Origin: GCA-2683135 sp964507445
GTDB lineage: Bacteria; Planctomycetota; GCA-002687715
DNA: 64,000 bases
Assembly: GCA_964507445.1 (NCBI GenBank)
Contig: CAZDQF010000018.1
Coordinates: forward strand, 41,516-105,515
Reading direction: 5' to 3'
The notes beneath the pieces are model-generated. The model was not told the DNA's origin. It was given only the letters and a program-made list of their open reading frames with translations, and ran no database searches. The position numbers and the translations under genes were made by a program. Of this stretch, positions 1 through 9,566 are shown piece by piece. Every line of letters starts with the position of its first letter. The first letter of the stretch is position 1.

Positions 1-2225
1 TCTTCGAGGGCCATGAGGACCTTGTCCGGGGTCATGGGAATGGACGTGACACGGACGCCGAGGGCGTTGTGGACCGCTCCCGCGATGGCGGCGGCGGTGG
101 GGATCATGGTGGGTTCGCCGACGCCGGCGACGGAGCAGTTGTTGGCGCCGTTGGCGATGTCGTAGAGGATCGCGTCCATCTCGGGCATGTCCGCGGGTCC
201 GGCGATCTTGTACATCTCCAGGTCCGAATTGACCATGTGGCCGAGGTGGCGGTCCATGTGCCGTTCTTCGAACAGGGCGTAGGAGAGCCCTTGGATGACG
301 CCGCCGAAGATCTGGCCCTCGGCGGTCAATTGGTTGATCACCAGTCCGCAGTCCTGCAGGGCCACGATGTGATCCACCTTGACGACGCCGAAGTCCACGT
401 CCACGGTGGCCTTGGCGAACTGGACGCCGCCGACGCCGTTGAGGTAGGTGGCGTCATTGCCGTAGTTGCGGTTGCGCTTGCCGACGGCGCTGATCTCGCC
501 CTGGCGGATCAGTCGGCAGGCGTCCTTGAACGACATGGACTTGCTCGAGTCCTTGACGCTCATGACCTTGCCGCCCTTGGTCACCAGGTCGTCGGCGTCG
601 CACTGGAGGTGCTTCGCGGCGAGCTGGCGCAGCTCGCGACCCGCCAGGAACGCTGCCTGCCGCGCCGCAGGAGCGATGGAGCCAGCGGTGCGGCTGCCGC
701 CGGACCCCGGTCCGATGGGGTCGTTGGTGTTGCCGATGGCGGTCTTGATCATGGATGGGTCCATGCCCAGCTCCTCGCCGGCGATGACCGCCAGCAGGGT
801 GCGGGTGCCGACCCCGAGGTCCTGGGCGCCGTTGCGCACCTCGACGCTGCCGTCGCTGGTGATGCGGCAGAACACCTCGGCGCGCGGGCCCCCGAGTCCG
901 CCCCACCGGGCGGAGGCGACCCCGTAGCCCGTGCGGTAGCGGCCCTCGGCGGTGCCGTTGGGTTTGCGGTTGGACCATCCGATGCGGTCGGCGCCGTCCT
1001 TGTACTGGAGCTGGCGGATGGGGTGCGAGTCGTTGCGGATGCGGAACCGAAGCGGGTCCAGGCCTGCCTTCTCCGCCGCCAGGTCCATGACGGTCTCGAG
1101 GCCGAAGGAGCCCTGGGGGTGCCCCGGTGCGCGGAACGCCTGGGCGCCGCCTGCGTTGGTGGCGACCTCGCCGCGCCGGGACGCGGTGGCGTCTCGCGGG
1201 ATGTCGTAGATCATGGGGTTGGTGACGCTGGCTCCGCGGCCGATGCCCGGCGTGCCGGTGTTGCTGACCTTGTAGGCGGCGATCTTGCCTTCGCCGTCCA
1301 CTCCCATGGCCATGTCCTGGATGGAGTCCGGGCGGTTGCCCGTGTCGGTCTGATCCTCGCGACGATCCAACATGATCTTCACGGGCTTGCCGGTCTTCTT
1401 GGCGAGGAGCGCCGCCGCCAGGCTCCAGTAGCCGGCGCCGAACTTGCTGCCGAAGCCGCCGCCCATGAACTCACTGATGACGGTGATGTTGCTCTGGGGG
1501 ATGTCGAGCCCCCGGGCCACCTGGCTGCGGACCCCGAAGGTGGCCTGGGTTGAGGTCCACAGGGTCAGCTGGTCCCCGTCCCACTGGGCGCAGGTGCCGT
1601 GGGTCTCCAGGCAGGAGTGGGTCTGGACCTGGGTCCTGGCCACCACCGCCGCCACCTTCAGGTTGCCGCTCTTGAGGGCGGATTCCACCTCCTCCAGCCG
1701 ACGGGGGTCCCGTCCTGGGCGGACGTTGCCCCGGTTGCCGTGGACCGCGGGCGCGTCCGGGGCCATGGCCTGATCCAGGCGCGCCGCGTGTGGCAGGACC
1801 TTCCAGGAGGCGGTGACCCCGGCGATGGCGCTCTCGAGGGCCTGCCGGGACTCGGCGGCGAGAGCGGCCACGGGCTGACCGGCGTACCGTACTTCCGTCG
1901 GCATGCGCAGGTCAGCGGCTCCGATGACGGCCTTGACCCCCGGCGCGGCGGTCAGCTTCTCCAGGTCCAAGGAGATCAGGTTGGCCTTGGCGTGGGGGCA
2001 GCGGATGAACCCGCCGAAGAGCATCCCCGTGGGGTTCATGTCGTGGGTGTATTTGGCGCGACCGGTGACCTTCATGACCGCGTCCACCTTCTGGTGGGGC
2101 TTGCCCATGATGTCCCGCTTGGAGTCCAGGTCGAAGGGGCGAGGCTCGTCGTCCGGGAGGGTGATCTCCACCTCCCTCACGTCGTCGCGGAAGCCCAGCT
2201 TGAGCTTGTGTGTCTTGTCGCTCAT
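1..2225 (-). CDS. Xanthine/aldehyde oxidase-family molybdopterin-binding large subunit (partial, C-terminus off window)
   Basis: This is the catalytic subunit of a molybdenum hydroxylase (xanthine dehydrogenase, aldehyde oxidase or isoquinoline oxidoreductase type). I translated the open frame by hand: it starts at an ATG at 2225 (MSDKTHKLKLGF) and stays open to base 1, giving about 741 residues. The family pattern is visible: an N-terminal domain with the segment DAVMKVTGRAKYTHD, then GGGFGSKFG, AFRAPGHPQGSF, and a C-terminal part with GPGSGGSRTAGS and VAGVGEPTMIPTAAAIAGAV, all typical of the Moco-binding domains. It begins one base after the stop of the [2Fe-2S] subunit gene, so the two are one operon. 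It has no signal peptide of its own; since its partner carries a Tat signal, export as a complex by hitchhiking is likely (inference). The substrate cannot be told from sequence. Confidence 0.9.
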   Translation of the reverse strand, partial: MSDKTHKLKLGFRDDVREVEITLPDDEPRPFDLDSKRDIMGKPHQKVDAVMKVTGRAKYTHDMNPTGMLFGGFIRCPHAKANLISLDLEKLTAAPGVKAVIGAADLRMPTEVRYAGQPVAALAAESRQALESAIAGVTASWKVLPHAARLDQAMAPDAPAVHGNRGNVRPGRDPRRLEEVESALKSGNLKVAAVVARTQVQTHSCLETHGTCAQWDGDQLTLWTSTQATFGVRSQVARGLDIPQSNITVISEFMGGGFGSKFGAGYWSLAAALLAKKTGKPVKIMLDRREDQTDTGNRPDSIQDMAMGVDGEGKIAAYKVSNTGTPGIGRGASVTNPMIYDIPRDATASRRGEVATNAGGAQAFRAPGHPQGSFGLETVMDLAAEKAGLDPLRFRIRNDSHPIRQLQYKDGADRIGWSNRKPNGTAEGRYRTGYGVASARWGGLGGPRAEVFCRITSDGSVEVRNGAQDLGVGTRTLLAVIAGEELGMDPSMIKTAIGNTNDPIGPGSGGSRTAGSIAPAARQAAFLAGRELRQLAAKHLQCDADDLVTKGGKVMSVKDSSKSMSFKDACRLIRQGEISAVGKRNRNYGNDATYLNGVGGVQFAKATVDVDFGVVKVDHIVALQDCGLVINQLTAEGQIFGGVIQGLSYALFEERHMDRHLGHMVNSDLEMYKIAGPADMPEMDAILYDIANGANNCSVAGVGEPTMIPTAAAIAGAVHNALGVRVTSIPMTPDKVLMALE

Positions 2226-2226
2226 G

Positions 2227-2856
2227 TCACTTGCCTCCCGCCTCGGCCGCGCGATCCATGGCGCGGAAGATGTTGATGTAGGTGCCGCAGCGGCAGAGGT
2301 TGCCGCACAGGGCCTCCTGGGTCTGCGCCTTGGTGGGTTTGGGGTTCTCCCGCAGCAGCGCGGTGCAGGACATGATCATGCCCGGGGTGCAGAACCCGCA
2401 TTGCAGGGCGTCCTCCTTGGCGAAGGCCTCCTGCACCGGGCTCAGCTTGCCGTCCTTCTCCAGCCCCTCCACGGTCTCCACGGAGTGGCCGTTGACGTCC
2501 ACCGCCAGGGTGAGGCAGGAGTTCACCGGCTTGCCGTCCAGCAGGACCGTGCAGGCACCGCAGGCTCCGAAGTCGCAAACCTGCTTGGTCCCCGTCTTGT
2601 CCAGCTGATCGCGGAGCGTCTCCAGCAGGGTGTGGCCGGTCATGACCGAGGCGCTGGTGGCCTGGCCGTTCAGCTTGAACGTGATCTTGTGCGCCTTCAC
2701 GGCGGCGAGTTTGCGCGCCTCCGGCCGGCCGCCCTGCTCCTTGATCTCCGCCCGGGCGGAGGACAGCACCGTCCCGGCCGCCATGCCGACGGTGGTCCCC
2801 TTGAGGAAACCGCGGCGGGAGAACCGCCCGTCTTCGGGCACTTCCTTGTCCTTCAT
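2227..2856 (-). CDS. Tat-exported [2Fe-2S] small subunit of molybdenum hydroxylase
   Basis: Electron-transfer subunit (CoxS/IorA type, 209 aa) that passes electrons from the molybdenum centre through two [2Fe-2S] clusters. The plant-type ferredoxin motif CDFGACGACTVLLDGKPVNSC and the second, helical-domain motif CGFCTPGMI with CGNLCRCGTY are both intact. The N-terminus carries a twin-arginine signal (SRRGFLKGTTVGMAAG), so the enzyme acts in the periplasm. I chose the ATG at 2856 because AGGAG lies 7 nt upstream; an in-frame start at 2889 would add 11 residues in front of the Tat motif without a ribosome site. Usual small subunits are about 150-170 aa; the extra length here is the Tat leader. 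No third FAD subunit is seen, as in the two-subunit IorAB class, though a gene beyond the window edge cannot be excluded. Confidence 0.92.
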   Translation of the reverse strand: MKDKEVPEDGRFSRRGFLKGTTVGMAAGTVLSSARAEIKEQGGRPEARKLAAVKAHKITFKLNGQATSASVMTGHTLLETLRDQLDKTGTKQVCDFGACGACTVLLDGKPVNSCLTLAVDVNGHSVETVEGLEKDGKLSPVQEAFAKEDALQCGFCTPGMIMSCTALLRENPKPTKAQTQEALCGNLCRCGTYINIFRAMDRAAEAGGK

Positions 2857-3063
2857 GGGTCGCTCCTGGTGGAGGTCGTGGGGTCTCACCCTGGCCCCCT
2901 CGGGGCGCCGGGGTGCGCGGATTCTAACCGCCCTGGCGTCACGTTGTGGGGCGGGCTCGGGGTGGGGCTCGGCGGGCGGTCACCCTGGCCTGTGGCGATC
3001 GCAGGGGCCGCTGTTACGCTCCGGGCGGACCCCAACGATGACAGGCGCCCAAGGGAGTGAGAA

Positions 3064-4065
3064 ATGCCTGGCGGACTGGTCGCTCTTCTTGATGACATCG
3101 CCGGACTGGCCAAGGTCGCGGCGACCTCGATCGATGACGCCGTAGGGCACGCCGCCAAGGCGAGCGCCAAGTCCGCGGGCGTGTTGATCGACGACGCCGC
3201 GGTGACCCCGCGGTACGTCGTGGGCTTCGCGGCGGAGCGGGAGCTGCCGATCATCTGGAAGATCACCAAGGGGTCCCTGAAGAACAAGCTGCTCTACCTG
3301 CTCCCGGGTGCGTTGCTGCTCGCGCTCGCCGCGCCATGGGCGCTGACTCCGCTCCTGATGATCGGTGGTGCGTTCCTTTGCTACGAGGGCGCCGAGAAGG
3401 TTTTCCATGTGTTCTGGCCGCGCAAGGCTGAGGTCCATGAAGCGGAGGTCGGCCCCCAGACCACGGACCCCGTGGCGCTGGAGGAGGCGAAGGTCGCCTC
3501 CGCCATCCGCACGGACTTCATCCTCTCCGCCGAGATCATGGCGATCTCTCTGGCCGCCATCAGCAGCGACGAGTTCTGGACCCGGGCCATCGCCCTGGCC
3601 ATCGTCGCGGTCGCGGTCACCGTGGGCGTCTACGGTGCTGTCGCGCTCATCGTCAAGGCGGACGACTTCGGGTTTGCCCTCTCCCGCAACGAGTCCGGGT
3701 CTGTCGTGGGGCGGGCCCTGCGTGTCACGGGGCGCGGCATCGTCCGCGCCATGCCCGGGTTCCTGAAGACGCTCGCCATCGTCGGCACCGCGGCCATGAT
3801 CTGGGTCGGCGGTGGGATCATCATCCACGGCATGAAGGAGCTGGGCGCCAGCCAGCCGGGGCAGGGTGTCCATGAACTCGCCCACGCGGTCGGTGACGGG
3901 TTCATCGGATGGCTCGTGTCAGCCACGTGCGCCGGTGTCTTCGGCCTGCTGTTCGGGTTCATGCTCATCCCGTTCGTCGGCAAGGTCCTGGGGCCCGCGT
4001 GGCACAACCGGCCGGGCTTCCTGAGACGCGGACAGGGCGGGGGGAAGGGCGGCGGGCAGTCCTGA
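3064..4065 (+). CDS. DUF808 (YedI-like) inner-membrane protein
   Basis: A 333-residue protein of the DUF808/YedI family, recognised from the N-terminal signature GGLVALLDDIAGLAKVAA and the following block in which soluble segments (IDDAAVTPRYVVGF, ELPIIWKITKGSLKNK) precede membrane helices. Hydrophobic segments lie at about residues 80-115, 150-200, 235-260 and 280-310. The tail is Gly/Lys-rich. GGAGTGAGAA precedes the ATG. The family has no established biochemical function. It stands alone between the divergent molybdenum-hydroxylase operon and the PEP carboxykinase gene. Confidence 0.85.
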   Translation: MPGGLVALLDDIAGLAKVAATSIDDAVGHAAKASAKSAGVLIDDAAVTPRYVVGFAAERELPIIWKITKGSLKNKLLYLLPGALLLALAAPWALTPLLMIGGAFLCYEGAEKVFHVFWPRKAEVHEAEVGPQTTDPVALEEAKVASAIRTDFILSAEIMAISLAAISSDEFWTRAIALAIVAVAVTVGVYGAVALIVKADDFGFALSRNESGSVVGRALRVTGRGIVRAMPGFLKTLAIVGTAAMIWVGGGIIIHGMKELGASQPGQGVHELAHAVGDGFIGWLVSATCAGVFGLLFGFMLIPFVGKVLGPAWHNRPGFLRRGQGGGKGGGQS

Positions 4066-4185
4066 GGCCGATCCCGGCCTCCCGGTCAGCCCGACCGCTG
4101 AATCACGAGATCACACCGCCGAGCCCGCGTTGAAAAGGCCCCGGGGGCACATAGCATCGAAGGACCTGATCAGGAGGTCGATCCC

Positions 4186-5838
4186 ATGGCCCACGCGGAA
4201 GAACTGGAGGCCCTCCTCGGCCTCACCAACGTCTCCTACAAGCACAACCTGGGTAAGCCGGAGCTGTTCCACGAGGCCATGGAGCACGACCGGGGCCGGG
4301 TGCGGGCCGACGGCTCATCGGACGAGCGGAAGTGCTTCCCCACCAGCCTCGGGGCAGATGGGCCGTTGATCTACTACACGGACCCGGGCTCCACCGGTCG
4401 CCGGGTCAAGGACACGTTCGCCGCCGCGTATCCCGAGTTCGACGAGTCCATCTGGTGGAAGAACGACTTCCAGAAGTACGACCCGGATCAGTACGAGGCC
4501 CTGCTCGGCCGCGTCGTGGACCACCTGAACCAGAAGGGCGGTCACCTCTACGTCCAGGATGTGTTCGCCGGATCTGATCCCTCCTACGCCATCCCGTTCC
4601 GGTTCGTGGGCGAGTTCGCCGTGCACGCGATGTTCGTCAACACCATGTTCCCGAAGGGGCTCGAGGGCGTGCCGGAGGATCGTCGGTTCACCCTGCTGAA
4701 CTGCCCTTCCTTCAAGTGCGTCCCGGAGCGGGACGGCAACCGCGAGGGTTCGGACAACGCCCTGATCGTCGACCTCAAGCGTCGCATCGCCCTGATCTGT
4801 GGCGGCAACGACTACTGCGGCAGCAACAAGAAGACCCTCTTCACGGTGCTCAACTACATGCTGCCTGACATGGGTTACCTGCCCATGCACTGCTCCGCCA
4901 ACGTGGGGACGGACGGAGACTCGGCCATCCTCTTCGGGCTGTCCGGCACGGGGAAGACGACCCTGTCCGCGGACCCGGCCCGAGAGCTCATCGGTGACGA
5001 CGAGATCGGCTGGACGGACGACTCCATCTCCAACTTCGAGGACGGCTGCTACGCCAAGCTCATCGACCTGGACAAGGAGGCGGAGCCGGTCATCGCGGCG
5101 GCGCTCTCCATGCCCTGCACGGTGATCGAGAACGTGCCGCCTCTGCCGGGCAAGCCCATGGAGGAGACGGACCCGCAGGATCTGGACCTGACGGATCGCA
5201 GCATCACGGAGAACACACGGTTCGCCTACGGCCTCGACTGCAACCCGGTGGTCCGTGACGGCGCCCGCGGCCCCGAGCCCAAGACCATCGTGCTGCTCAC
5301 GGCGGACGCCTTCGGGGTGCTGCCTCCGGTCTCCGTGCTGGATCAGGACGAGGTCATGTATCACTTCGTGTCCGGGTTCACGGCCAAGCTGGCGGGGACC
5401 GAGGTGGGTGTGACGGAGCCCAAGGCGGCGTTCTCCGCGTGCTTCGGGGCGCCCTTCATGTCCCGTCACCCGTCGGTGTACGCCGAGCTCCTGGCGAAGA
5501 AGATGAAGGCCTGCGACGCCCGCGCGATCCTGTTGAACACGGGCTGGAGCGGCGGCCCCTACGGCGTCGGCAAGCGCATCTCCATAGGCCACACCCGGGG
5601 GCTGCTGGACGCGGCGCTGCGCGGCGACCTGGACTCCGTGGAGACCGTGTCTCACCCGGTGTTCGGGCTGAAGATGCCCGCCTCCTGCCCCGGTGTTCCG
5701 GAGGAGATCCTCAACCCGCGCAACACCTGGGAAGACAAGGACGCCTACGACCGTCAGGCCGCCCAGCTGCGGGACATGTTCCAGGCCAATTTCGAGGCCA
5801 AGGGGTTCGCCGCCCTCGGCATCAAGGCGGTGATGTAG
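4186..5838 (+). CDS. pckA: Phosphoenolpyruvate carboxykinase (ATP)
   Basis: Cytosolic enzyme of gluconeogenesis that converts oxaloacetate and ATP to PEP, CO2 and ADP. At 550 aa it has the normal length of the ATP-dependent family. Visible hallmarks are the MHCSANVG block (about 234-241), the kinase-1a P-loop GLSGTGKTT (251-259) and the kinase-2/metal-binding segment LIGDDEIGW just after, all in the order expected of PckA rather than of the GTP-type enzyme. A strong AGGAGG lies about 8 nt before the ATG. The exonuclease III gene follows by 27 nt and may be cotranscribed. Nothing unusual in composition. Confidence 0.97.
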   Translation: MAHAEELEALLGLTNVSYKHNLGKPELFHEAMEHDRGRVRADGSSDERKCFPTSLGADGPLIYYTDPGSTGRRVKDTFAAAYPEFDESIWWKNDFQKYDPDQYEALLGRVVDHLNQKGGHLYVQDVFAGSDPSYAIPFRFVGEFAVHAMFVNTMFPKGLEGVPEDRRFTLLNCPSFKCVPERDGNREGSDNALIVDLKRRIALICGGNDYCGSNKKTLFTVLNYMLPDMGYLPMHCSANVGTDGDSAILFGLSGTGKTTLSADPARELIGDDEIGWTDDSISNFEDGCYAKLIDLDKEAEPVIAAALSMPCTVIENVPPLPGKPMEETDPQDLDLTDRSITENTRFAYGLDCNPVVRDGARGPEPKTIVLLTADAFGVLPPVSVLDQDEVMYHFVSGFTAKLAGTEVGVTEPKAAFSACFGAPFMSRHPSVYAELLAKKMKACDARAILLNTGWSGGPYGVGKRISIGHTRGLLDAALRGDLDSVETVSHPVFGLKMPASCPGVPEEILNPRNTWEDKDAYDRQAAQLRDMFQANFEAKGFAALGIKAVM

Positions 5839-5865
5839 GCGCTCCCGGGCGTCGGGTTGAGGCCC

Positions 5866-6642
5866 ATGCGTGTCGTCACCTGGAACGTGAACTCCATCCG
5901 GGCCCGCGCCGAGCGCGTCGGGGCCTGGTTGGACCGGCAGCGTCCGGACGTGCTGTGCGTCCAGGAGACCCGGGTGGCGGACGACCAGTTCCCCACCGGG
6001 TTGTTCGAGGAGCGCGGCTACTCGGTGGAGATCTTCGGTCAGTCCGGGCGCAACGGGGTCTGCATCGCCGCCCGTGAAGGCCTGACTCTCGAGGATGTGG
6101 GCCGCGGATTCCCGGGGGACCCGGAGGACGCGGACAAGCGCGTCATCGCCGCCACCGTGGGCGGCATGCGGGTCGTCAACGTCTACGTGGTGAACGGTCA
6201 GGAAGTGGACAGCGACAAGTACCACTACAAGCTGGAGTGGATGGGGAAGCTCCGGGACCTGTTGGAGGCCGAGTCCTCAGAGCGGGAGGCCGCCGTGGTC
6301 TGTGTCGGCGACTTCAACGTGGCGCCCACGGACGCCGACATCTGGGCGCCGGAGCAGTTCGACGGCCAGGTGCTGTGCAGCGATCCTGAGCGGGCGCTCT
6401 GGAGGAGCTTCCTGGAGGTGGGTTTCGAGGACCTCCACCGCAAGTTCACCGAGGAGCGGGTCTTCACCTGGTGGGACTATCGCAGCCTCGGGTTCCCCAA
6501 GAACAAGGGCTGGCGCATCGATCATGTGCTGGCGACGCCCGCGGCCGCTGCCCGTGCCGTCGCTGTGGAGGTGGACCGGGAGGAACGGAAGGGCAAGCAG
6601 CCCAGCGATCACGCGCCCGTCATCGCTACCTTCGAGGGCTGA
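5866..6642 (+). CDS. xth: Exodeoxyribonuclease III (xth family AP endonuclease)
   Basis: A 258-residue member of the exonuclease III/AP-endonuclease family that cuts DNA 5' of abasic sites and trims 3' ends in base-excision repair. The order of family motifs is complete: TWNVNSIRAR, the metal-binding Glu in CVQETRV, NVYVVNGQE, the catalytic GDFNVAPTDADIW, FTWWDYRS, RIDHVLATP and the final catalytic SDHAPV. I used the ATG at 5866, where the conserved MRVVTWNVNS begins, in preference to an in-frame TTG three codons upstream. It follows pckA closely on the same strand. Confidence 0.95.
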   Translation: MRVVTWNVNSIRARAERVGAWLDRQRPDVLCVQETRVADDQFPTGLFEERGYSVEIFGQSGRNGVCIAAREGLTLEDVGRGFPGDPEDADKRVIAATVGGMRVVNVYVVNGQEVDSDKYHYKLEWMGKLRDLLEAESSEREAAVVCVGDFNVAPTDADIWAPEQFDGQVLCSDPERALWRSFLEVGFEDLHRKFTEERVFTWWDYRSLGFPKNKGWRIDHVLATPAAAARAVAVEVDREERKGKQPSDHAPVIATFEG

Positions 6643-6964
6643 TCCTCCGGTCTCCGACAGCGGTGTCGTTGGGGACAAAAAAAAAGCGAGAGTGCGCCCG
6701 GGGGATGGGGAAGGCGACTCTCGCGTTGCTTCGGGGTTCGCTGACGGGGCGTTTGGGGGGAGGAAGGAAGGATCGGTTGCCTCGCTTCAGCGGTCCCGAC
6801 GAATCGTGTGATCACGACCCGCACTTCCGAATGTAGACCCGGTCTGGTCCTGGCGTCCAGAAGAAACGCACAACCTTAATACACACCTGGGTTTACCGGA
6901 TTTCTGTCGGGCTGCCGGGCCGCTTCGCCAGGACGGAACCGTCGGAACCCCAGAGGGTTGTGAC
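6643..6964. other. Convergent intergenic region
   Basis: About 320 bases between two convergent genes. It contains the minus-strand terminator at 6677-6724. I see no credible coding frame or RNA gene in the remainder. Confidence 0.6.
6677..6724 (-). terminator. Rho-independent terminator (minus strand)
   Basis: Read on the minus strand, an 8-bp stem GCGAGAGT/ACTCTCGC (6686-6693 with 6717-6724) is followed directly by nine T residues (6677-6685). It ends transcripts coming from the dehydrogenase gene at 6965-8137, leaving a 3' untranslated region of about 240 nt. Confidence 0.75.
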
Positions 6965-8137
6965 TCAGGCGCTCGGGGTCGGGGAGACGCGGGCTCGCGC
7001 GATCTCGGCGATGGCCTTGCCCACGGTGCTGCAGCTGCTGGCCCGGTCCGGTCCCACCAGGTCGTAGGTCAGGGGCTCGCCCCGCTCCAGGACCTGGAGC
7101 ACGGCGTGTTCGATGGCCTCGGCGGCCCGTCCCATGGCTTCATTGCCCTGCTTGTGACCGAGCCACTGCAGGCCCTCCTTGACGGTGAGGATCATGGCGA
7201 TGGGGTTCACCTTGTCCTTCCCGGCGTGTTTCGGGGCAGAGCCGTGAATGGGCTCGAACATGCCGTTCTGGTCACCCACGTTGGCGCCCACGGCCATGCC
7301 CATGCCGCCCTGCAGGACCGAGGCCAGGTCCGTCACGATATCGCCGAACATGTTGGTGGTGACCACCACGTCGTACCACTCGGGTTGGGTGATGAGCCAC
7401 TGGGTGAAGGCGTCGACGATGGCGGTCTCGGTCTCGATCTCCGGGTACTCGGCGGCCACGTCGAAGAACACGTCCCGGAACAGACGGCACCCTTCCAGCA
7501 CGTTGTCCTTGACGATGCACGTGACCCGCTTCTTGCCGTCTTTGGGGGCCCCGTTGGGGCGGCGCTTGCACAACTCGAAGGCGGCTCTGATGATGCGTTC
7601 GGAGCCCTCCTTGGTGATGATCCGGGTGTCCACCCCCACCTTGGCGACGCCGCCGGGACGGAGGGTGCCTCCGGCGCCCGCGTAGAGCCCCTCCGTGTTC
7701 TCCCGCAGGAACACCATGTCCACCTTCTCCGGGGCCCAGACGTCGCGGCGCTCGCCGTGGATCTTGTGGGTGACCCCGGGGTAGAGCTTCACGGGGCGGA
7801 TATTGGCGTAGAGGTCCAGCTTGGTGCGGTTCCCGATGACCGGAGACCACCCGGCCATGTTGCCGTCGTCCATGGTGACCGGTCCCTGTCCGTCGGGATC
7901 GGGCCAGCCCACGGCCCCCAGGAGGATCAGGTCCGCCTTGGCGCACTTCTGCTCGCTGCCTTCGGGCCAGTCACGCTTGCGCCCGTTCGCCAGGTAGTAC
8001 TGACCGCCGCAGGGAATCTCTTCGATGTCGAAGGACAGGTCCAGGGGTTCGGCGACGGCTTCGAGAACGCGCAGGCCTTCGGCCATGACTTCAGGGCCGG
8101 TGCCGTCACCGGGCAGGACGATCAGCTTGGTACTCAT
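6965..8137 (-). CDS. Isocitrate/isopropylmalate dehydrogenase-family protein
   Basis: A 390-residue NAD(P)-dependent beta-decarboxylating dehydrogenase acting on a (2R,3S)-3-substituted malate. The family fold is clear from LPGDGTGPEVMAEGLRVL at the start, FLRENTEGLYAG in the substrate region, KDNVLEGCRLFRDVF, the metal-binding MFGDIVTDLASVLQGGMGMAVGAN, and the nucleotide-binding EPIHGSAPKHAGKDKVNPIA. The RENTEGLYAG segment is closer to isocitrate/homoisocitrate or tartrate-type enzymes than to canonical LeuB (RELTGG), so I do not assign a substrate. The ATG at 8137 fits the conserved STKLIVLPGDG start; an upstream start at 8173 would add 12 unconserved residues. The gene stands alone with its own terminator. 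Confidence 0.9.
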   Translation of the reverse strand: MSTKLIVLPGDGTGPEVMAEGLRVLEAVAEPLDLSFDIEEIPCGGQYYLANGRKRDWPEGSEQKCAKADLILLGAVGWPDPDGQGPVTMDDGNMAGWSPVIGNRTKLDLYANIRPVKLYPGVTHKIHGERRDVWAPEKVDMVFLRENTEGLYAGAGGTLRPGGVAKVGVDTRIITKEGSERIIRAAFELCKRRPNGAPKDGKKRVTCIVKDNVLEGCRLFRDVFFDVAAEYPEIETETAIVDAFTQWLITQPEWYDVVVTTNMFGDIVTDLASVLQGGMGMAVGANVGDQNGMFEPIHGSAPKHAGKDKVNPIAMILTVKEGLQWLGHKQGNEAMGRAAEAIEHAVLQVLERGEPLTYDLVGPDRASSCSTVGKAIAEIARARVSPTPSA

Positions 8138-8255
8138 GACCCGTGTTTTGACGCCCCGCGCGGTCCGCTTCAAGCGAAACCGCGCCGCGAATCACCCCTT
8201 GAAACGAGGGCAACTCACGGCGCGGCAGGTCCTTGCGGCCGTCAGACTATTCTGC

Positions 8256-9554
8256 TCAGGATTTGAAGAGGCCGAGCGGGTCCCGGCCCGCGAAGATCGG
8301 GAAGAAGCCCTTGGGGGCCGTGAATCCGTGGGCGCTGGCGAGGGCCTCGCCGAACACCGTGCGGAAGTCGATCTCCACCCGGAGGTCGCGGCGGTCCTGC
8401 AGGTCCTTGCGCTCCAGGGAGCCGTAGTCGCCGACGACCCTGCCGCCGTCCACCTTGCCGCCCATGGCCAGCATGCAGCTGCCCCGGCCGTGGTCCGTGC
8501 CCCGGTTGCCGTTCTCGGCCACGGTGCGACCGAACTCGGTCATGACCAGGACCGTGGTGCGGTCGAGGTGGTTGCCCAGGTCCTTGGCGAAGGCCGCCAT
8601 GCAGGACCCCAGGTCGCCCAGGAGCCGGTTTATGGAGCCGTCCACCGAGCCCTGGCCCTGGTGGGTGTCCCACCCGCCCTTGTCCACGGCGGCGCATTCC
8701 AGGCCGCAGTCCGACTTGATCAGGGTGGCGATCATCTTCAACCGGCGGCCGAGGCCGCTGCGGGGGTACCTGGCCTGGGTCGGGGGAGCGTCCTCGCCCT
8801 CGACGATCTCCCAGAAGTGACGCAGGGTCTCGATGGTGTGGCGGCCCACGTCCACCGCTCCCTTGCGGCCGGCCTTGGCGCCGCCGGAGAGCTCGCCCTC
8901 CATGACGTCCTTCTCCACGCCGCCGCGGTTCTTGTAGACGTCGTCGAACAGGTCCAGGAGGCCCTCTGACTCACCGGAGCTCATGCGCGGAACGGCGAGC
9001 ACCGGGTACTTGCCCCGCAGGGCCCGCGGCAGCAGCCCCTGCATGGCCACGGCGCGCATGGGGTTGTAGTCCTGGCTCCGGGTCTCCGCCAGATACCGGT
9101 TGAGCCAGCCGTTGGTCATGGACCGATCGCCCGGGGCGGCGTACTCCATGAAGTCCTGGGCGTCGAAGTGGCTGCGGGTGGGATGCGGAGACCCCACGTT
9201 GACGATGGCGGACAGCTGCTTGCTGTCCCAGTAGGGCTTGAGGGCCGAGAGCGCCGGATGGAACCCGTAGTTCTCGTTCAGCTTGATCACACCCCGTTCG
9301 TCGTCCGTGTCCTCCGGCTGAATCGCGATGGTGGGACGCACGGTGTAGTAGGTGGGGTTGCTGTAGGGGACCACCACGTTGAGGGCGTCCGCGCCGCCGC
9401 GGAGGTAGATCACGACGAGCGTATTGTTCTTGGCCTTGGCTCCTGGGGTGGCGGCGTTCGGCTGCGCGAACACGCGGACGCCAGGCAGCGCGCAGGCGCC
9501 GAGCACCGACGCCCCGGTCGTGCTGAGGAACTGTCTGCGGTCGTTCTGGGTCAT
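8256..9554 (-). CDS. DUF1501 family Tat-secreted protein
   Basis: A 432-residue exported protein of the DUF1501 family, which has an alkaline-phosphatase/sulfatase-like fold. The N-terminus is a Tat signal (DRRQFLSTTGASVLGACALPG). Later segments LVVIYLRGGADALNVVVP, SHFDAQDFMEYAAPG, GGWDTHQGQGSVDGSINRLL and LVMTEFGRTVAENGNRGTDHG follow the family order, the last carrying the conserved phosphatase-like metal-site histidine. It lies 12 nt downstream of the DUF1800 gene, the usual pairing in Planctomycetota and other phyla. The function of the pair is unknown; a role in the processing or export of surface material is only a guess. Confidence 0.92.
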   Translation of the reverse strand: MTQNDRRQFLSTTGASVLGACALPGVRVFAQPNAATPGAKAKNNTLVVIYLRGGADALNVVVPYSNPTYYTVRPTIAIQPEDTDDERGVIKLNENYGFHPALSALKPYWDSKQLSAIVNVGSPHPTRSHFDAQDFMEYAAPGDRSMTNGWLNRYLAETRSQDYNPMRAVAMQGLLPRALRGKYPVLAVPRMSSGESEGLLDLFDDVYKNRGGVEKDVMEGELSGGAKAGRKGAVDVGRHTIETLRHFWEIVEGEDAPPTQARYPRSGLGRRLKMIATLIKSDCGLECAAVDKGGWDTHQGQGSVDGSINRLLGDLGSCMAAFAKDLGNHLDRTTVLVMTEFGRTVAENGNRGTDHGRGSCMLAMGGKVDGGRVVGDYGSLERKDLQDRRDLRVEIDFRTVFGEALASAHGFTAPKGFFPIFAGRDPLGLFKS

Positions 9555-9566
9555 GATGGTCGTCCT

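Noticed and set aside
69..1553. A long open frame on the plus strand at the left end
   Set aside because: It lies antisense to the molybdenum-hydroxylase large subunit, whose own minus-strand frame stays open through the window edge and gives family motifs. The plus-strand product is low-complexity Gly/Asp/Val-rich, as expected from a shadow in GC-rich DNA.
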